Source: DASUBN01 sp035465695
GTDB taxonomy: Bacteria > Pseudomonadota > Gammaproteobacteria > Natronospirales > REEB76
NCBI GenBank assembly: GCA_035465695.1
Contig: DATIVR010000057.1
Coordinates: 13,358-77,357, forward strand
Direction: 5' to 3'
Length of the DNA stretch: 64,000 nucleotides
Part shown: one piece after another, positions 37,732 to 46,942 of the stretch
Layout of the letters: each line of letters starts with the position of its first letter
Position numbering within the stretch: the first letter of the stretch is position 1
Position numbers and translations under genes: made by a program
The notes under the pieces: model-generated
What the model saw: the letters and a program-made list of their open reading frames with translations, nothing else
The model's database searches: none
What the model was told of the DNA's origin: nothing

Positions 37732-39080
37732 GGTAATTGCACCTTGTCTTTGCGTACATCGAGCCCGCCCAGGGCGTGCCCCATGGCGGCCAGCGCCGCG
37801 AACCAGTTGAGACGTGCCTGGACCTGCTGCACGCGGGCGTTGGCGAGGGTGGCCTGGGCCGAGAGCACGTCCAGGATGCTGTCCAGACCGTTCTTGTAGC
37901 GGGCCTGGGTCACATCTGCCGCCTGCTGGGAACTCTTGAGCTGCAAGTCGGCGGTATCGAGGTTGGAGACCGCGGTGCGCATGTTCTGGTAGGCCTGCCA
38001 GACCTCCAGTTGCACCGCCTGGATCAGCTGCTCGTTGGTGGCTTCCGCCACGTCCACCGCAGCCTCGGCCTGCCGCACTGCGGCATGGTTGGCGAAACCT
38101 GCGAATAACGGGAAGCTCAGCGAGAGGTCCGCGTTATAGGCATTCACCGTGTTCTTGTCGCCGCCGATATCCGTGGTGGTGCGTCCGGCGCTGCCGTTCA
38201 GGCTGAGGCTGGGCCAGCCCCGGCCACGCGCAGCCTCCAGGCTCGCAACGGCCGCTTGTTGTTGAGCCTTCGACGCCAGCAACTCCGGGCGGGCCTGGGC
38301 GGCTTCAGCCAAGAGGTCGTGGATGTTCTGCTCGGGCATCCTGGCGTTGATCTGTGTGTCCCAGGGCGCGAGCGGCACGTCGGTGTCGGCGGGATACCCC
38401 AGCGCGATGGCGAGGATGCCTCGGGCGCCGGCCAGTTGGCCTTGCGTCGTCTGCAGCGCCAACTTGGCGCCCGCCAGGGCTGCCTCCGCCTGATAGACGT
38501 CGCCGATGGTGGCGAGGCCTGAGGTCTTGCGCTGGTTGGCATTGTCCAGGTTGGCGCTGGCGTCCTGCACGCTCTGTACGTCGGCATCCTGCACCGCCTG
38601 CAGGCCCAGTACCTGGTAGTAGTCCTGCTCCACCTGCAGGATGAGGTCCTGCAGCGTCTGGTTGGCATCCAGTTCCGCCGCGGTGCGTGAGTACTTGGCC
38701 GCATCCACGGTTCCGGAGCGGGTGCCGAAGTCGAACAATAGCCAGCTCAGATTTACGCTGGGCCCGTACAAGGTCTTGGGGGCAGTGGTGGTGGAGGTAC
38801 CGCTGGCGCTGCGTTGCCGCTGGTAGTCATAGGCCACGCTGATCTGCGGCCAATAACCGGCCCTGGCCAGTTCCACGCCGGCATCGCTGTTCCGCACCTC
38901 GGCCCAGGCGATCTTGGTGGACGGATTGTTGGATAGCGCGAGGTCAGTGAGCTGCATCAACGTGAGCGGCTGCTCGAAATGCGGTGCCATGCCGGGTGCC
39001 GCACCTGCCGGCGCCGCAGCCACGCTCAAGACCGTTGCCAGCGTGACGGTGAACAATCGCATGGTCGGAGATCTGGGCAT
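37728..39080 (-). CDS. TolC-type outer-membrane efflux protein
   Basis: Outer-membrane channel of 450 residues and the first gene of the minus-strand efflux operon. A signal peptide (RLFTVTLATVLSVAAAPAGA) precedes two OEP repeats with long Ala/Gln coiled-coil helices; there is no lipobox, so it is TolC-like rather than NodT-like. Starts at 39080 or at the ATG six codons later (39062) are equally possible; neither has a clear ribosome-binding site. It is divergent from the response regulator, with a 191-base shared region. Confidence 0.88.
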   Translation of the reverse strand: MPRSPTMRLFTVTLATVLSVAAAPAGAAPGMAPHFEQPLTLMQLTDLALSNNPSTKIAWAEVRNSDAGVELARAGYWPQISVAYDYQRQRSASGTSTTTAPKTLYGPSVNLSWLLFDFGTRSGTVDAAKYSRTAAELDANQTLQDLILQVEQDYYQVLGLQAVQDADVQSVQDASANLDNANQRKTSGLATIGDVYQAEAALAGAKLALQTTQGQLAGARGILAIALGYPADTDVPLAPWDTQINARMPEQNIHDLLAEAAQARPELLASKAQQQAAVASLEAARGRGWPSLSLNGSAGRTTTDIGGDKNTVNAYNADLSLSFPLFAGFANHAAVRQAEAAVDVAEATNEQLIQAVQLEVWQAYQNMRTAVSNLDTADLQLKSSQQAADVTQARYKNGLDSILDVLSAQATLANARVQQVQARLNWFAALAAMGHALGGLDVRKDKVQLP

Positions 39081-39179
39081 AGGTTCGGACTGGCAGGTGA
39101 GACGCGTGCGGCCGCGGCAGATCAGCGGCGCCAGCGATGGGCCGTTATTGTCCCATCCCGCCGTTACTGGGCCGCGAGG

Positions 39180-39199
39180 GATACATTTTGATACAAATA
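39180..39199. promoter_or_regulatory. GATACA direct repeats, candidate response-regulator site
   Basis: GATACATTTT followed by GATACAAATA: two GATACA copies exactly 10 bases apart (39180-39185 and 39190-39195) in the GC-rich gap between the efflux operon and the response regulator. OmpR-family regulators bind tandem half-sites with about this spacing on one DNA face, so this is a natural candidate for the product of the gene at 39272. A second pair, GCCGTTA at 39141 and 39160, lies just upstream. A -10-like TAGAAT for the regulator gene is at 39237-39242. Confidence 0.55.
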
Positions 39200-39271
39200 G
39201 CTCGCTGCGGCATGCGCGCTGCCGAGAGTGCGCGGCTAGAATCTCCGCCAGCGAACTTTCTTCCCTGATCC

Positions 39272-39997
39272 ATGACCAAACAAGACCACATCCTGTTGGT
39301 GGACGACGACGCGGAGATCCGGGCGCTCCTGTCCGAGTATCTGTCCCGCGAAGGCTTCCGTGTCACCGCCGTGGCTGACGGCCGCAGCATGGACGAAGCC
39401 ATGGAAGACAACCGTTTCGACCTCGCGGTTTTGGATCTGATGTTGCCCGGCGAAGACGGGGTGAGTCTGTGCAAGCGGCTGCGTGCCAAGTCCGTGTTGC
39501 CGGTCATCATGCTCACCGCCCGGGGCGAGGAGGCCGACCGTATCACCGGTCTTGAGGCGGGCGCCGACGATTACCTGGCCAAACCCTTCAACCCGCGCGA
39601 GCTCCTGGCGCGTATCCACAGCGTGCTGCGCCGCGCGCGCACCCTCCCCGAGGAGGTGACGCCGGAACAGGGTCGGCAGTTCAGCTTCTCCGGATGGAAG
39701 CTCGATACGCTCACCCGGCAGCTGGTCTCGGGCGCCGGTGTGACCACGCCGCTGTCCGGCGCCGAATACCGGTTGTTGTGCGTATTCCTGCATCACGCCG
39801 GTCAGGTCCTGAGCCGCGACCAGCTGACCGAGATGATCCGCGGCCGGGGCAGTCACATGCCTTTCGACCGCAGCATCGACGTGCAGGTCAGCCGTCTGCG
39901 CCAACGCTTGGGTGACGATGGCCGGGTACCGGCCTTGATCCGCACAGTGCGCGGCGAAGGTTACGTGTTATCGGTACCCGTGGAAGTGCAGGCCTGA
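39272..39997 (+). CDS. OmpR-family response regulator
   Basis: Two-component response regulator of 241 residues: receiver domain (about 1-120) with phospho-acceptor Asp55 in LAVLDLMLPG, acidic pair in VDDD and Lys in LAKPF, then a winged-helix DNA-binding domain (about 135-235) with SGAEYRLLCVFLHHAGQVLSRDQL and the closing IRTVRGEGYVL. It is most like OmpR itself in the receiver. The stop overlaps the kinase start as TGATG. Head-to-head with the MdtABC-like pump, it probably controls that pump; this is inference. Confidence 0.93.
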   Translation: MTKQDHILLVDDDAEIRALLSEYLSREGFRVTAVADGRSMDEAMEDNRFDLAVLDLMLPGEDGVSLCKRLRAKSVLPVIMLTARGEEADRITGLEAGADDYLAKPFNPRELLARIHSVLRRARTLPEEVTPEQGRQFSFSGWKLDTLTRQLVSGAGVTTPLSGAEYRLLCVFLHHAGQVLSRDQLTEMIRGRGSHMPFDRSIDVQVSRLRQRLGDDGRVPALIRTVRGEGYVLSVPVEVQA

Positions 39998-41355
39998 TGC
40001 GTTTCTGGCCACGGTCCCTCTATGGCCAGCTGGCGCTGGTGCTGTTGGCAGGCCTTCTGGTGGCCCAGATCGTGAGCGCGGCTATCAGCCTGGCTGAACG
40101 TGACCGGGCGTTATTCCGCTTCAGCGATGCCCAGTGGGCGCTGCGCGTGGCGCAGGCAGTCCGGCTCATGGACTCCCTTGACGCAAGTGAACGCCAACGC
40201 ATCGCCGGCATCATCACCACGCCACGCCTGCTGGTGAGCCTGAGCCCGCAACCGCCCGTGAGCGGCCACTCAGATCCCGCCTCGGCGGACTATGAGGCCG
40301 CCCTCAAGGAGACTTTGGGCAGCGAACGTCAGGTGCGGGTGGTGGTGGCAGAACGCACGCCCGCGGAATCCATGGAAGGCGTACCGGCGACCGTGCACGC
40401 TCCCGGCATCAAACGCAGCCAACACGTCATCACCGAAGTACAGCTGAAGGACGGCAGTTGGGTGAACTTCGACCACCCTCGGCCTTGGGCGCTTACCGAC
40501 AGCCCCCTCCGGTTGGTGCTGAGTCTGGGGGTGCTGCTGCTGTCGGTGCTGTTGCTCTCATTCCTGGCGGTGCGTTGGGTGACTCAGCCGCTCTCCACCC
40601 TGGCCCGCGCCGCGGATGAACTGGGCCGAGACCTCCACCGGCCGCCCTTGGCCGAGCAGGGTCCCCTGGAGGTGCGTGCTGCCTCGGCGGCTTTCAACAC
40701 CATGCAGGCCCGCCTGCGCGACTATATATATGAGCGCACCCGCATACTCACGGCGGTCTCCCACGACCTGCGCACGCCCATCACCCGCATGCGCCTGCGC
40801 GCCGAGCTCCTGAGCGACGAGTCGCTCAAGGCCAAGCTGGTGCGCGACCTCCAGGAGATGGAGGAGATGACCAACGCCACGCTCTCGTTCTTGCGTGGAT
40901 TCGAGGATCGTGAGCCGCTGCAGAGCGTGGACCTCATGGCGTTGCTGGAGAGCCTGGAGACGGACTCCGTCGATACGGGCTATGACGTGAAGCTCAATGG
41001 CCATATCGACCGGCCGGTGATGTTGCGGCCGCGCGCCCTGCGCCGCCTGCTCGACAACCTGGTCACCAACGCGGTGCGTTACGGCAAGAAGGCGATGGTC
41101 ACGGTGCAGGACCTAGGAGAAGAGGTAGTGATCCGTGTCCGTGACGCCGGCGTCGGCATCCCTCCGGAGGAACTGGAGAAGGTGTTCGAACCGTATTATC
41201 GGCTGGAGAAGGCGCGCAGCCAGGAGGGCGGTGGCACCGGCCTGGGTTTGAGCATCGCTCGTAACATCGCGGAGCTGCATGGGGGAAGGTTGATCCTGCA
41301 GAACCATCCGGCGGGCGGGCTGGAAGCGATCTTGACCTTACCCGCCCGCGACTAG
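39997..41355 (+). CDS. Sensor histidine kinase, EnvZ-like
   Basis: Membrane sensor kinase of 452 residues, partner of the regulator just upstream. Two membrane helices (about 9-32 and 172-193) bracket a periplasmic domain of about 140 residues, then a HAMP domain (AVRWVTQPLSTLARAADELG), the dimerisation domain AVSHDLRTPITRMRLR with His256, and an ATPase domain with an N-box (NLVTNAVRYG) and G-boxes (DAGVGIPPEEL, GTGLGLSI). The signal it senses cannot be read. The last 18 bases overlap the convergent glycosyltransferase gene. Confidence 0.92.
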   Translation: MRFWPRSLYGQLALVLLAGLLVAQIVSAAISLAERDRALFRFSDAQWALRVAQAVRLMDSLDASERQRIAGIITTPRLLVSLSPQPPVSGHSDPASADYEAALKETLGSERQVRVVVAERTPAESMEGVPATVHAPGIKRSQHVITEVQLKDGSWVNFDHPRPWALTDSPLRLVLSLGVLLLSVLLLSFLAVRWVTQPLSTLARAADELGRDLHRPPLAEQGPLEVRAASAAFNTMQARLRDYIYERTRILTAVSHDLRTPITRMRLRAELLSDESLKAKLVRDLQEMEEMTNATLSFLRGFEDREPLQSVDLMALLESLETDSVDTGYDVKLNGHIDRPVMLRPRALRRLLDNLVTNAVRYGKKAMVTVQDLGEEVVIRVRDAGVGIPPEELEKVFEPYYRLEKARSQEGGGTGLGLSIARNIAELHGGRLILQNHPAGGLEAILTLPARD

Positions 41356-42417
41356 CCGCTCGCCGCGAGCCTTCGCGGCCATGAGCTCGTCCAGCTTGCC
41401 GGTCACGTCTTCCACCCTGATGCAGTCCATGGCCTTCGGATCGCGCACCCGGGTTCCCCAGGGAGCCGTCTCAGGGGTGAGGTTGTCGAACTGCTTCAAG
41501 GCGTCGGGGTAGCGATCGACGCGCCAGCGCTGGCTGAGATAAGGGCCGGCGCGGTCTGGGTTGGTGGTGGCATAGATGCCGATCACCGGTATCCCTGCGG
41601 CGGTGCCCATGTGCACCGGTCCCGAATCCGGGGAGAGCAGCACGGTGGCTCGTTTCAGCAGCGCCAGCAATTCCTTCAGGCTGGTCTTGCCTACCAGGTT
41701 CACGACCGTGGTCTTCGACAGGGCGCTTATGCGTTCGCCATAGGCTGTCTCGATCTCGCTGCGGCCACCTGTCACCAGCACCTGCATGCCGTGCTTCCGC
41801 GCTGCGTGATCCGCCACTGCGGCGTAGTATTCCGGCTGCCAACTGCGCCAGTTGCGGAAGCGTGGATTGGCGCAGGGACTGATGATCAATGTGGGTTGGC
41901 TGCCGGGGATCCGCTCCGCAGCGAAGGCGTCGGCCGCCCTAGGCACCGGGATATCCCAGCGCAGCACGTGCTCCTGGACACCCAGCGCTTCGCTGAAACC
42001 GAAGAGGCTGTCCATCACGTGTTGGCGATCCCGGTGCGGGATGCGGCGGTTGGTGAACAACCACTGGAAGTCGTGGGCACGCTCGCGGTCGAAACCCAGG
42101 CGCACCGGCGCCTTCACCGCGAGGCTGCCGATGCTCGCGCGCAGCGACATCTGCATGTGCAACAGGATATCGAAGCGCCGGCCTTTCAACGCGCGCTTCA
42201 CCTGCCCGTACGGCCTTTGCGACTTGTCGAAGGTGATAAACTCGATGCCAGGGATGTCGCCCACCAGACTCGCTTCGAGTTTGCCGATGATCCAGGTGAT
42301 GCGCGTGGCTGGCCAAGCTTGCTGCAAGGTGCGCACCACCGGAAGCGTGTGGCACACGTCGCCTACCGCTGAAAGGCGCATCACGCACAGCGATTCGGGA
42401 GCGGGCGGTTTGGCCAT
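41338..42417 (-). CDS. Glycosyltransferase family 9 (heptosyltransferase-like)
   Basis: GT-B glycosyltransferase of the heptosyltransferase family, expected to add an LPS-core sugar from an ADP-heptose-type donor at the inner membrane. The N-terminal motif is VMRLSAVGDVCHTLPVVRTL, and the donor-site end has LLSPDSGPVHMGTAAGIPVIGIYATTNP. 359 residues from ATG 42417; an ATG 11 codons upstream (42450) would overlap the divergent kdkA and is less likely. Whether it is WaaC, WaaF or a third type cannot be settled; kdkA, lpxL, hldE and waaA nearby fit a core-LPS role. Confidence 0.85.
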   Translation of the reverse strand: MAKPPAPESLCVMRLSAVGDVCHTLPVVRTLQQAWPATRITWIIGKLEASLVGDIPGIEFITFDKSQRPYGQVKRALKGRRFDILLHMQMSLRASIGSLAVKAPVRLGFDRERAHDFQWLFTNRRIPHRDRQHVMDSLFGFSEALGVQEHVLRWDIPVPRAADAFAAERIPGSQPTLIISPCANPRFRNWRSWQPEYYAAVADHAARKHGMQVLVTGGRSEIETAYGERISALSKTTVVNLVGKTSLKELLALLKRATVLLSPDSGPVHMGTAAGIPVIGIYATTNPDRAGPYLSQRWRVDRYPDALKQFDNLTPETAPWGTRVRDPKAMDCIRVEDVTGKLDELMAAKARGERLVAGG

Positions 42418-42435
42418 GTCGGGAGACCGTTTGGG

Positions 42436-43122
42436 ATGACGGCGATGCAACTGGAATCCGGGCGCGCGGTCATCCTATACGATGACGCACTGGTTGACCA
42501 CGCGGACCCGGCATTGTTCGTGCCACCGGTGGAGGCCGCCGCGGCCGTGGGTGGGCGCGGCAGCGCCTGGCTGGTCCAGCATGGCGCGGATCAGTGGGTG
42601 TTGCGGCATTATCGGCGCGGCGGGCTGCCTGGTCGTTTCATCCACGACGCCTATCTATGGACCGGACTGGAAGTCACCCGCGCCTGGCGCGAGTGGCGCC
42701 TGCTGTACTCGCTGTATCAGGAAGGACTGCCGGTGCCGCAGCCGGTGGCGGCCCAGGTGGTCCGGACCGGATTCATCTACCGAGCCGACCTCATCACCCG
42801 GCGCATCCTGGCCGCCAGCAGCATCGCGACGCTGATGGAGGGGGGCGGCGAGAGCCGCATTCCCTGGTCTGAAGCCGGCCGCACGGTGCGCAGGCTTCAC
42901 GACGCCGGTGTCTTCCACGCGGACCTGAACGCCCATAACTTGCTGGTGGACGCCGCCGCCAAGGTGCACGTCATCGATCTTGACCGCGGAGAGCGGCGCG
43001 GTCCAGGCGCCTGGCGGCAGGCGAACCTGGCGCGGCTCGAGCGTTCATTGTGCAAGCTGACCGGATCCAAAGCTGTCATCGCACCGGCATGGGCGGCGTT
43101 CTTGGACGGGTACAGAGCCTGA
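42436..43122 (+). CDS. kdkA: 3-deoxy-D-manno-octulosonic acid kinase
   Basis: Kinase that phosphorylates Kdo of the LPS inner core, a member of the WaaP/KdkA branch of protein-kinase-like folds. The phosphate loop region GGRGSAWLVQ and the lysine-equivalent WVLRHYRRGGLPGRF open the domain; the catalytic loop is FHADLNAHNLLVD and the metal-binding motif VIDLDRGERR. 228 residues. KdkA usually occurs in organisms whose Waa transferases leave a single Kdo. It is divergent from the glycosyltransferase with only 18 bases between starts. Confidence 0.9.
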   Translation: MTAMQLESGRAVILYDDALVDHADPALFVPPVEAAAAVGGRGSAWLVQHGADQWVLRHYRRGGLPGRFIHDAYLWTGLEVTRAWREWRLLYSLYQEGLPVPQPVAAQVVRTGFIYRADLITRRILAASSIATLMEGGGESRIPWSEAGRTVRRLHDAGVFHADLNAHNLLVDAAAKVHVIDLDRGERRGPGAWRQANLARLERSLCKLTGSKAVIAPAWAAFLDGYRA

Positions 43123-43138
43123 GGCCTAGCCCGAACCC

Positions 43139-44479
43139 ATGAACATGACGTCACGTCACCTCGCGGTCTTATCGTTGGCGATGCTGTTGTCAGCCTGTGA
43201 CAAGAGTCCGCAGAACTCTACACCCGCTTCAGCGCCGGCCGGCGCCACGCATGCCCCTGCGGCAGCCGTGACTGCGCCTGCACCGGTCAGCGCGCCCGCC
43301 GCCACCACCGCGCCGGCTGCTGCCAGTGACAATGGCCCCGAGGTCGCCGGTTCGGTGGCGGTGGCCCAAGGCAGCGTCGCTGATACGGCGAAAGACGGCA
43401 CGGTACGGCAACTCAAGGACGGGGATGACGTCTATCCGGGCGATCTTTTCTTGGTGGGCCCCGACAGTTATCTGGACCTGGACTTGGAGGACTCCGGACG
43501 CATCCTGCTGCATCCCAATACCAGGTTCCAGATCGAGAGCTATCATTTCGACCCGGCGGCCCACGATCCTAACGCTCCGACCGATGCGAATGGCCAGCCG
43601 CTCATCAAGCCCGAGCAACCGGAGAACGCGTTCTTCCGCCTGATCAAGGGTGGCCTGCGCGCGGTCGATGGATTGATCGGCCACAGCTCCCCCCAGAACT
43701 ATGCGGTGGAGACCCCGGTGGCCACCATCGGTGTGCGCGGCACCGCCTTCGATGTGCGGTATTGCGGCGACGACTGTGGTGACGAGGCGGATGCCGCGGG
43801 CAAGCCGGAGAACGGGCTCTATACCTCGGTGACCGAGGGCACGGTGGATGTGAAGAACGATGACGGCGACGTCGTCACCCCCGCTGGCCATTCGGGGTTC
43901 GTACGGAGCCGCAAGCAGCGCATGCAGGCCCTGGCTACGCCGCCCAGGGTGCTACGCCATATGGGTCTGCCGGAGGCCCTGAAAGCGCGAGCCACGAGGA
44001 ACCGCAGCCAGATCCAGGTGCGCCGCCAGCAACGCCTACAACGGATGATCGAACGCCGTCGTCAGGCCTTGCAGAAGGCCCATGCCGCCGGCAGGCCCGC
44101 GGCGGCTACACCGCCAGGAAGGCGAGGCCAGCGCCGGGAAGAGAAGCGCGGCACCGCCCAACGCCCGGCCCACAAGGCCGCCCGCATGCAGCAGCGCGAG
44201 GAACGCCGACAGGAACGGAAGCAGAAGCGGCAGGCATTACCCGGCAAAGGAAAGGTCGGGCCGGCCGGGCAGGCGTCTACGCCGCCCGAACGACGGCAGC
44301 AGCGCCTTGAGGTACGTCAGCGCGCGCTGATGCAAGAGAATAAGGCCGCGCATTCGAAACCGGACACTGTGCCCCGCGCCGCGAAGGGGACGCAGAAACA
44401 AGGCGACGCCCGTTGCAAGGGCAGACTCCGCCGCGGCAAGAAGCAGGAAAGAGATAAGGACAAATGCGGAGGCGGCTGA
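43139..44479 (+). CDS. FecR-domain lipoprotein with long basic C-terminal tail
   Basis: A 446-residue predicted lipoprotein: signal peptide with lipobox LLSAC (Cys20), an Ala/Pro-rich linker (about 22-63), a FecR-type domain (about 70-252, with GDLFLVGPDSYLDLDLED and TPVATIGVRGTAFDVRYCGDDCG), then a tail of about 190 residues dominated by Arg, Lys and Gln (256-446). The FecR part is acidic and the tail strongly basic. FecR domains of this free type are thought to act in the periplasm or at the surface rather than as anti-sigma factors; no sigma factor is nearby. It follows kdkA by 16 bases. The tail could bind LPS phosphate or peptidoglycan; that is speculation. Confidence 0.75.
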   Translation: MNMTSRHLAVLSLAMLLSACDKSPQNSTPASAPAGATHAPAAAVTAPAPVSAPAATTAPAAASDNGPEVAGSVAVAQGSVADTAKDGTVRQLKDGDDVYPGDLFLVGPDSYLDLDLEDSGRILLHPNTRFQIESYHFDPAAHDPNAPTDANGQPLIKPEQPENAFFRLIKGGLRAVDGLIGHSSPQNYAVETPVATIGVRGTAFDVRYCGDDCGDEADAAGKPENGLYTSVTEGTVDVKNDDGDVVTPAGHSGFVRSRKQRMQALATPPRVLRHMGLPEALKARATRNRSQIQVRRQQRLQRMIERRRQALQKAHAAGRPAAATPPGRRGQRREEKRGTAQRPAHKAARMQQREERRQERKQKRQALPGKGKVGPAGQASTPPERRQQRLEVRQRALMQENKAAHSKPDTVPRAAKGTQKQGDARCKGRLRRGKKQERDKDKCGGG

Positions 44480-44552
44480 CCGCCAGGCCCATCCGTATCG
44501 CTATCTGCGAAACCCCTTGGCCACGAGATCATTCACGAGCCGATGGCGGAAT

Positions 44553-45437
44553 TTAGTCGCGAGGCACTACCTTGAAACGGTCATGGCTCCAGAGGTACTG
44601 CTCCGGCACTTTTCGGATATGGTCTTCCAATAGCCTGTTCACCCGCACCAGATCCGCCACCGGGTCATCGCTGGGAAAGTCTTCCAGGGCTGGTAGCACC
44701 GTGACCTTGTAGCCCTGCATCCCAGGCAGGCGCTCACCGAAGAATGGAACCACCGCCGCACCGCTCGTCTTCGCGAGCTTCGGCAGGCCCGGGTTCGTAG
44801 GAGCAGGGATGCCGAAGAACGGCACCTGGACGCTGTTCTTGCCCCGGTAACCCTGGTCGGTGGCGTACCAGATGGGCTTGCCGTCCTTGAGGCTGCGCAG
44901 CAGCATGCGCACGTCGTTGCGTTGGATGGCGTGCTCGAAGAGCTTCTCCCGGGCACGGCGCATCACATACTCGATCACAGGATTGCGGATCGGGCGATAC
45001 AGCATGAAGAGATCGGTATGCAACCCGAGCATACGGCCGCAGATCTCGAGCGTCGTGAAATGCCCTGCCAGCAGGATCACGCCCTTGCCACGCGCCCGGG
45101 CGGCCTTCAGGTTCTCCAGCCCTTCGACGGGGCCCAGGCGATCCATGCGTTCACGGCTCGCCCACCAGCACATGCCGAACTCGATGATGGCGGTGCCCAT
45201 GGAGGTGAAATGTCTGCGTGCCAGTGTGTAACGGGCCCGCTCATCGAGCTCCGGGAAGCACAGCGCGAGGTTCTTGAGTGTGATGCGGCGACGGCGCGGC
45301 GCCACCTGCCAGAACAGCCAGCCCGTGGCGCGGCCCAACATGAGTTGCACCGGATAGGGCAGCAGGACACCGAGCCGGATGTAACCGATCAGCAGCCAGG
45401 CGGGCCAGTTACGCGGGTGGAAAAGCTCGGCCTTCAT
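44553..45437 (-). CDS. lpxL: Lipid A lauroyl/secondary acyltransferase
   Basis: Inner-membrane acyltransferase adding a secondary fatty acid to lipid A. The family motif HX4E is present as HFTTLE (His126, Glu131) and is followed by the conserved region NDVRMLLRSLKDGKPIWYATDQGY. One N-terminal membrane helix (about 13-40) anchors it. 294 residues, normal. LpxL, LpxM and LpxP cannot be told apart with certainty here. It is divergent from hldE, with 79 bases between. Confidence 0.88.
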   Translation of the reverse strand: MKAELFHPRNWPAWLLIGYIRLGVLLPYPVQLMLGRATGWLFWQVAPRRRRITLKNLALCFPELDERARYTLARRHFTSMGTAIIEFGMCWWASRERMDRLGPVEGLENLKAARARGKGVILLAGHFTTLEICGRMLGLHTDLFMLYRPIRNPVIEYVMRRAREKLFEHAIQRNDVRMLLRSLKDGKPIWYATDQGYRGKNSVQVPFFGIPAPTNPGLPKLAKTSGAAVVPFFGERLPGMQGYKVTVLPALEDFPSDDPVADLVRVNRLLEDHIRKVPEQYLWSHDRFKVVPRD

Positions 45438-45471
45438 GCAGGGCGCAGTATAAGATGCCGGACCACTCGCA

Positions 45472-45480
45472 TGCTATGAT
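45472..45480 (+). promoter_or_regulatory. Extended -10 promoter element before hldE
   Basis: TGC then TATGAT (45475-45480), the same nine-base element as before holA, 36 bases ahead of the hldE ATG. No clear -35. It would drive hldE and waaA. Confidence 0.5.
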
Positions 45481-45516
45481 GCCGGGCGGTTTTTCGAAGC
45501 GATTTCAGGGGCTTGC

Positions 45517-46935
45517 ATGCACGTGAGCGTTCCGCAATTCGACCGGGTCCGGGTCTTGGTAGCGGGTGACGTGATGCTGGACCGTTATTGGTTCGGTCCC
45601 ACCCAGCGCATCTCCCCCGAGGCCCCGGTGCCGGTGGTGCATGTCCGTGATACCGAGGAGCGACCCGGCGGTGCGGGCAACGTCGCCGTCAACCTGGCCA
45701 GCCTCGGGGTGCATTGCACGGTGCTCGGCATCACCGGTGATGACGCCATTGCGGACAGCCTTGCCGCCGCCATGCAGAAGCGCGGCGTGCAGTGCAGGTT
45801 CAACCGCGTGCCTGCCGCCGCGACCATCACCAAGCTGCGGGTGCTGTCCCGACACCAGCAGCTCATCCGCCTGGATTTCGAGGAGAACTTCGGCAGTTTT
45901 CAGGGTGCGCCGCTCCTGCCGTTGTTCAAGCCGGAGCTCAAGGACACGGACGTGGTGATCCTCTCCGACTACGGCAAGGGCAGCCTGGCCTCGGTGCAGG
46001 AACTCATCACTGCGGCCCGTGCCGCCGGCAAGCGCGTGCTGGTGGATCCCAAGGGGCGCGACTTCAGCAAATACAAGGGCGCGAGCCTCATCACACCGAA
46101 TTTGGGCGAGCTGGAAGCCGTGGTGGGCGAATGCCCGGACGAGAAGACCATAGTCACCAAGGGCGAGAGACTCCGGGACGAACTGGGCCTCGAAGCCCTG
46201 CTGGTGACCCGCAGCGAACATGGCATGACCCTGCTCGAGCGCGGGCGAGCGCCCGTGCACCTGCCTACCCAGGCCTTGGAAGTCTCGGACGTGACCGGCG
46301 CCGGCGACACCGTGATCGCTACGCTGGCGGCAGGGCTCGGCGCCGGACTGGATTTCGCCTCGGCTGCAGCGCTCTCCAACCTGGCGGCGGGCCTGGTGGT
46401 GGCCAAGCTGGGTGCCGCCACTGTGACGCCGGCGGAACTGCGCTTGGCGGCCCATAGCCGTAGCGGCAGCGGTGCCATGGACGAGGCGGCGGTGTTGGAC
46501 GCCGTGGCGCATGCCCGCAGCCAGGGCGAGCGGATCATCATGACCAACGGCGTGTTCGACATCCTGCATGCCGGCCACGTGAGTTATCTCGAGCAAGCCA
46601 AGCGGCTCGGGGATCGGCTCATCGTGGCGGTGAACGACGATGCCTCCGTGAAGCGCCTGAAAGGCGCGGCGCGGCCTGTGAACAACCTGGTCAACCGCAT
46701 GACGGTGCTGGCCGCCCTCTCTTGCGTGGATTGGGTGGTGCCTTTTTCCGAAGACACCCCCGAGCGCCTCATCTGCAGGGTATTGCCGGACGTGCTGGTC
46801 AAGGGGGGCGACTACAAGGCCCAAGACGTGGCGGGGTACAAGTGCGTCACGGCCAACGGCGGGGAGGTTAGGATCCTGCCGTTCGTGGATGGCCTCTCGA
46901 CGACCAAGACCATCGAAGCGCTGAAGAAGGCCTGA
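45517..46935 (+). CDS. hldE: Bifunctional heptose 7-phosphate kinase / heptose 1-phosphate adenylyltransferase
   Basis: Makes ADP-heptose for the LPS inner core. The N-terminal ribokinase-like domain (about 1-320) shows PGGAGNVAVNLASLG and the anion-hole motif DVTGAGDTVIATLAAG; the C-terminal nucleotidyltransferase domain (about 335-472) shows TNGVFDILHAGHVSYLE. Both halves are complete, so this is the fused enzyme. 472 residues. It is followed after seven bases by waaA. Confidence 0.96.
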   Translation: MHVSVPQFDRVRVLVAGDVMLDRYWFGPTQRISPEAPVPVVHVRDTEERPGGAGNVAVNLASLGVHCTVLGITGDDAIADSLAAAMQKRGVQCRFNRVPAAATITKLRVLSRHQQLIRLDFEENFGSFQGAPLLPLFKPELKDTDVVILSDYGKGSLASVQELITAARAAGKRVLVDPKGRDFSKYKGASLITPNLGELEAVVGECPDEKTIVTKGERLRDELGLEALLVTRSEHGMTLLERGRAPVHLPTQALEVSDVTGAGDTVIATLAAGLGAGLDFASAAALSNLAAGLVVAKLGAATVTPAELRLAAHSRSGSGAMDEAAVLDAVAHARSQGERIIMTNGVFDILHAGHVSYLEQAKRLGDRLIVAVNDDASVKRLKGAARPVNNLVNRMTVLAALSCVDWVVPFSEDTPERLICRVLPDVLVKGGDYKAQDVAGYKCVTANGGEVRILPFVDGLSTTKTIEALKKA

Positions 46936-46942
46936 ACGCGCC

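Noticed and set aside
34322..37899. Plus-strand open frames of about 400 codons opposite the MdtABC-like pump genes
   Set aside because: They are antisense shadows of the permease and adaptor, whose motifs and overlapping starts are clear on the minus strand.
45505..46824. A 439-codon minus-strand frame opposite hldE
   Set aside because: hldE shows both catalytic domains intact; the antisense frame has no domain or ribosome-binding site.
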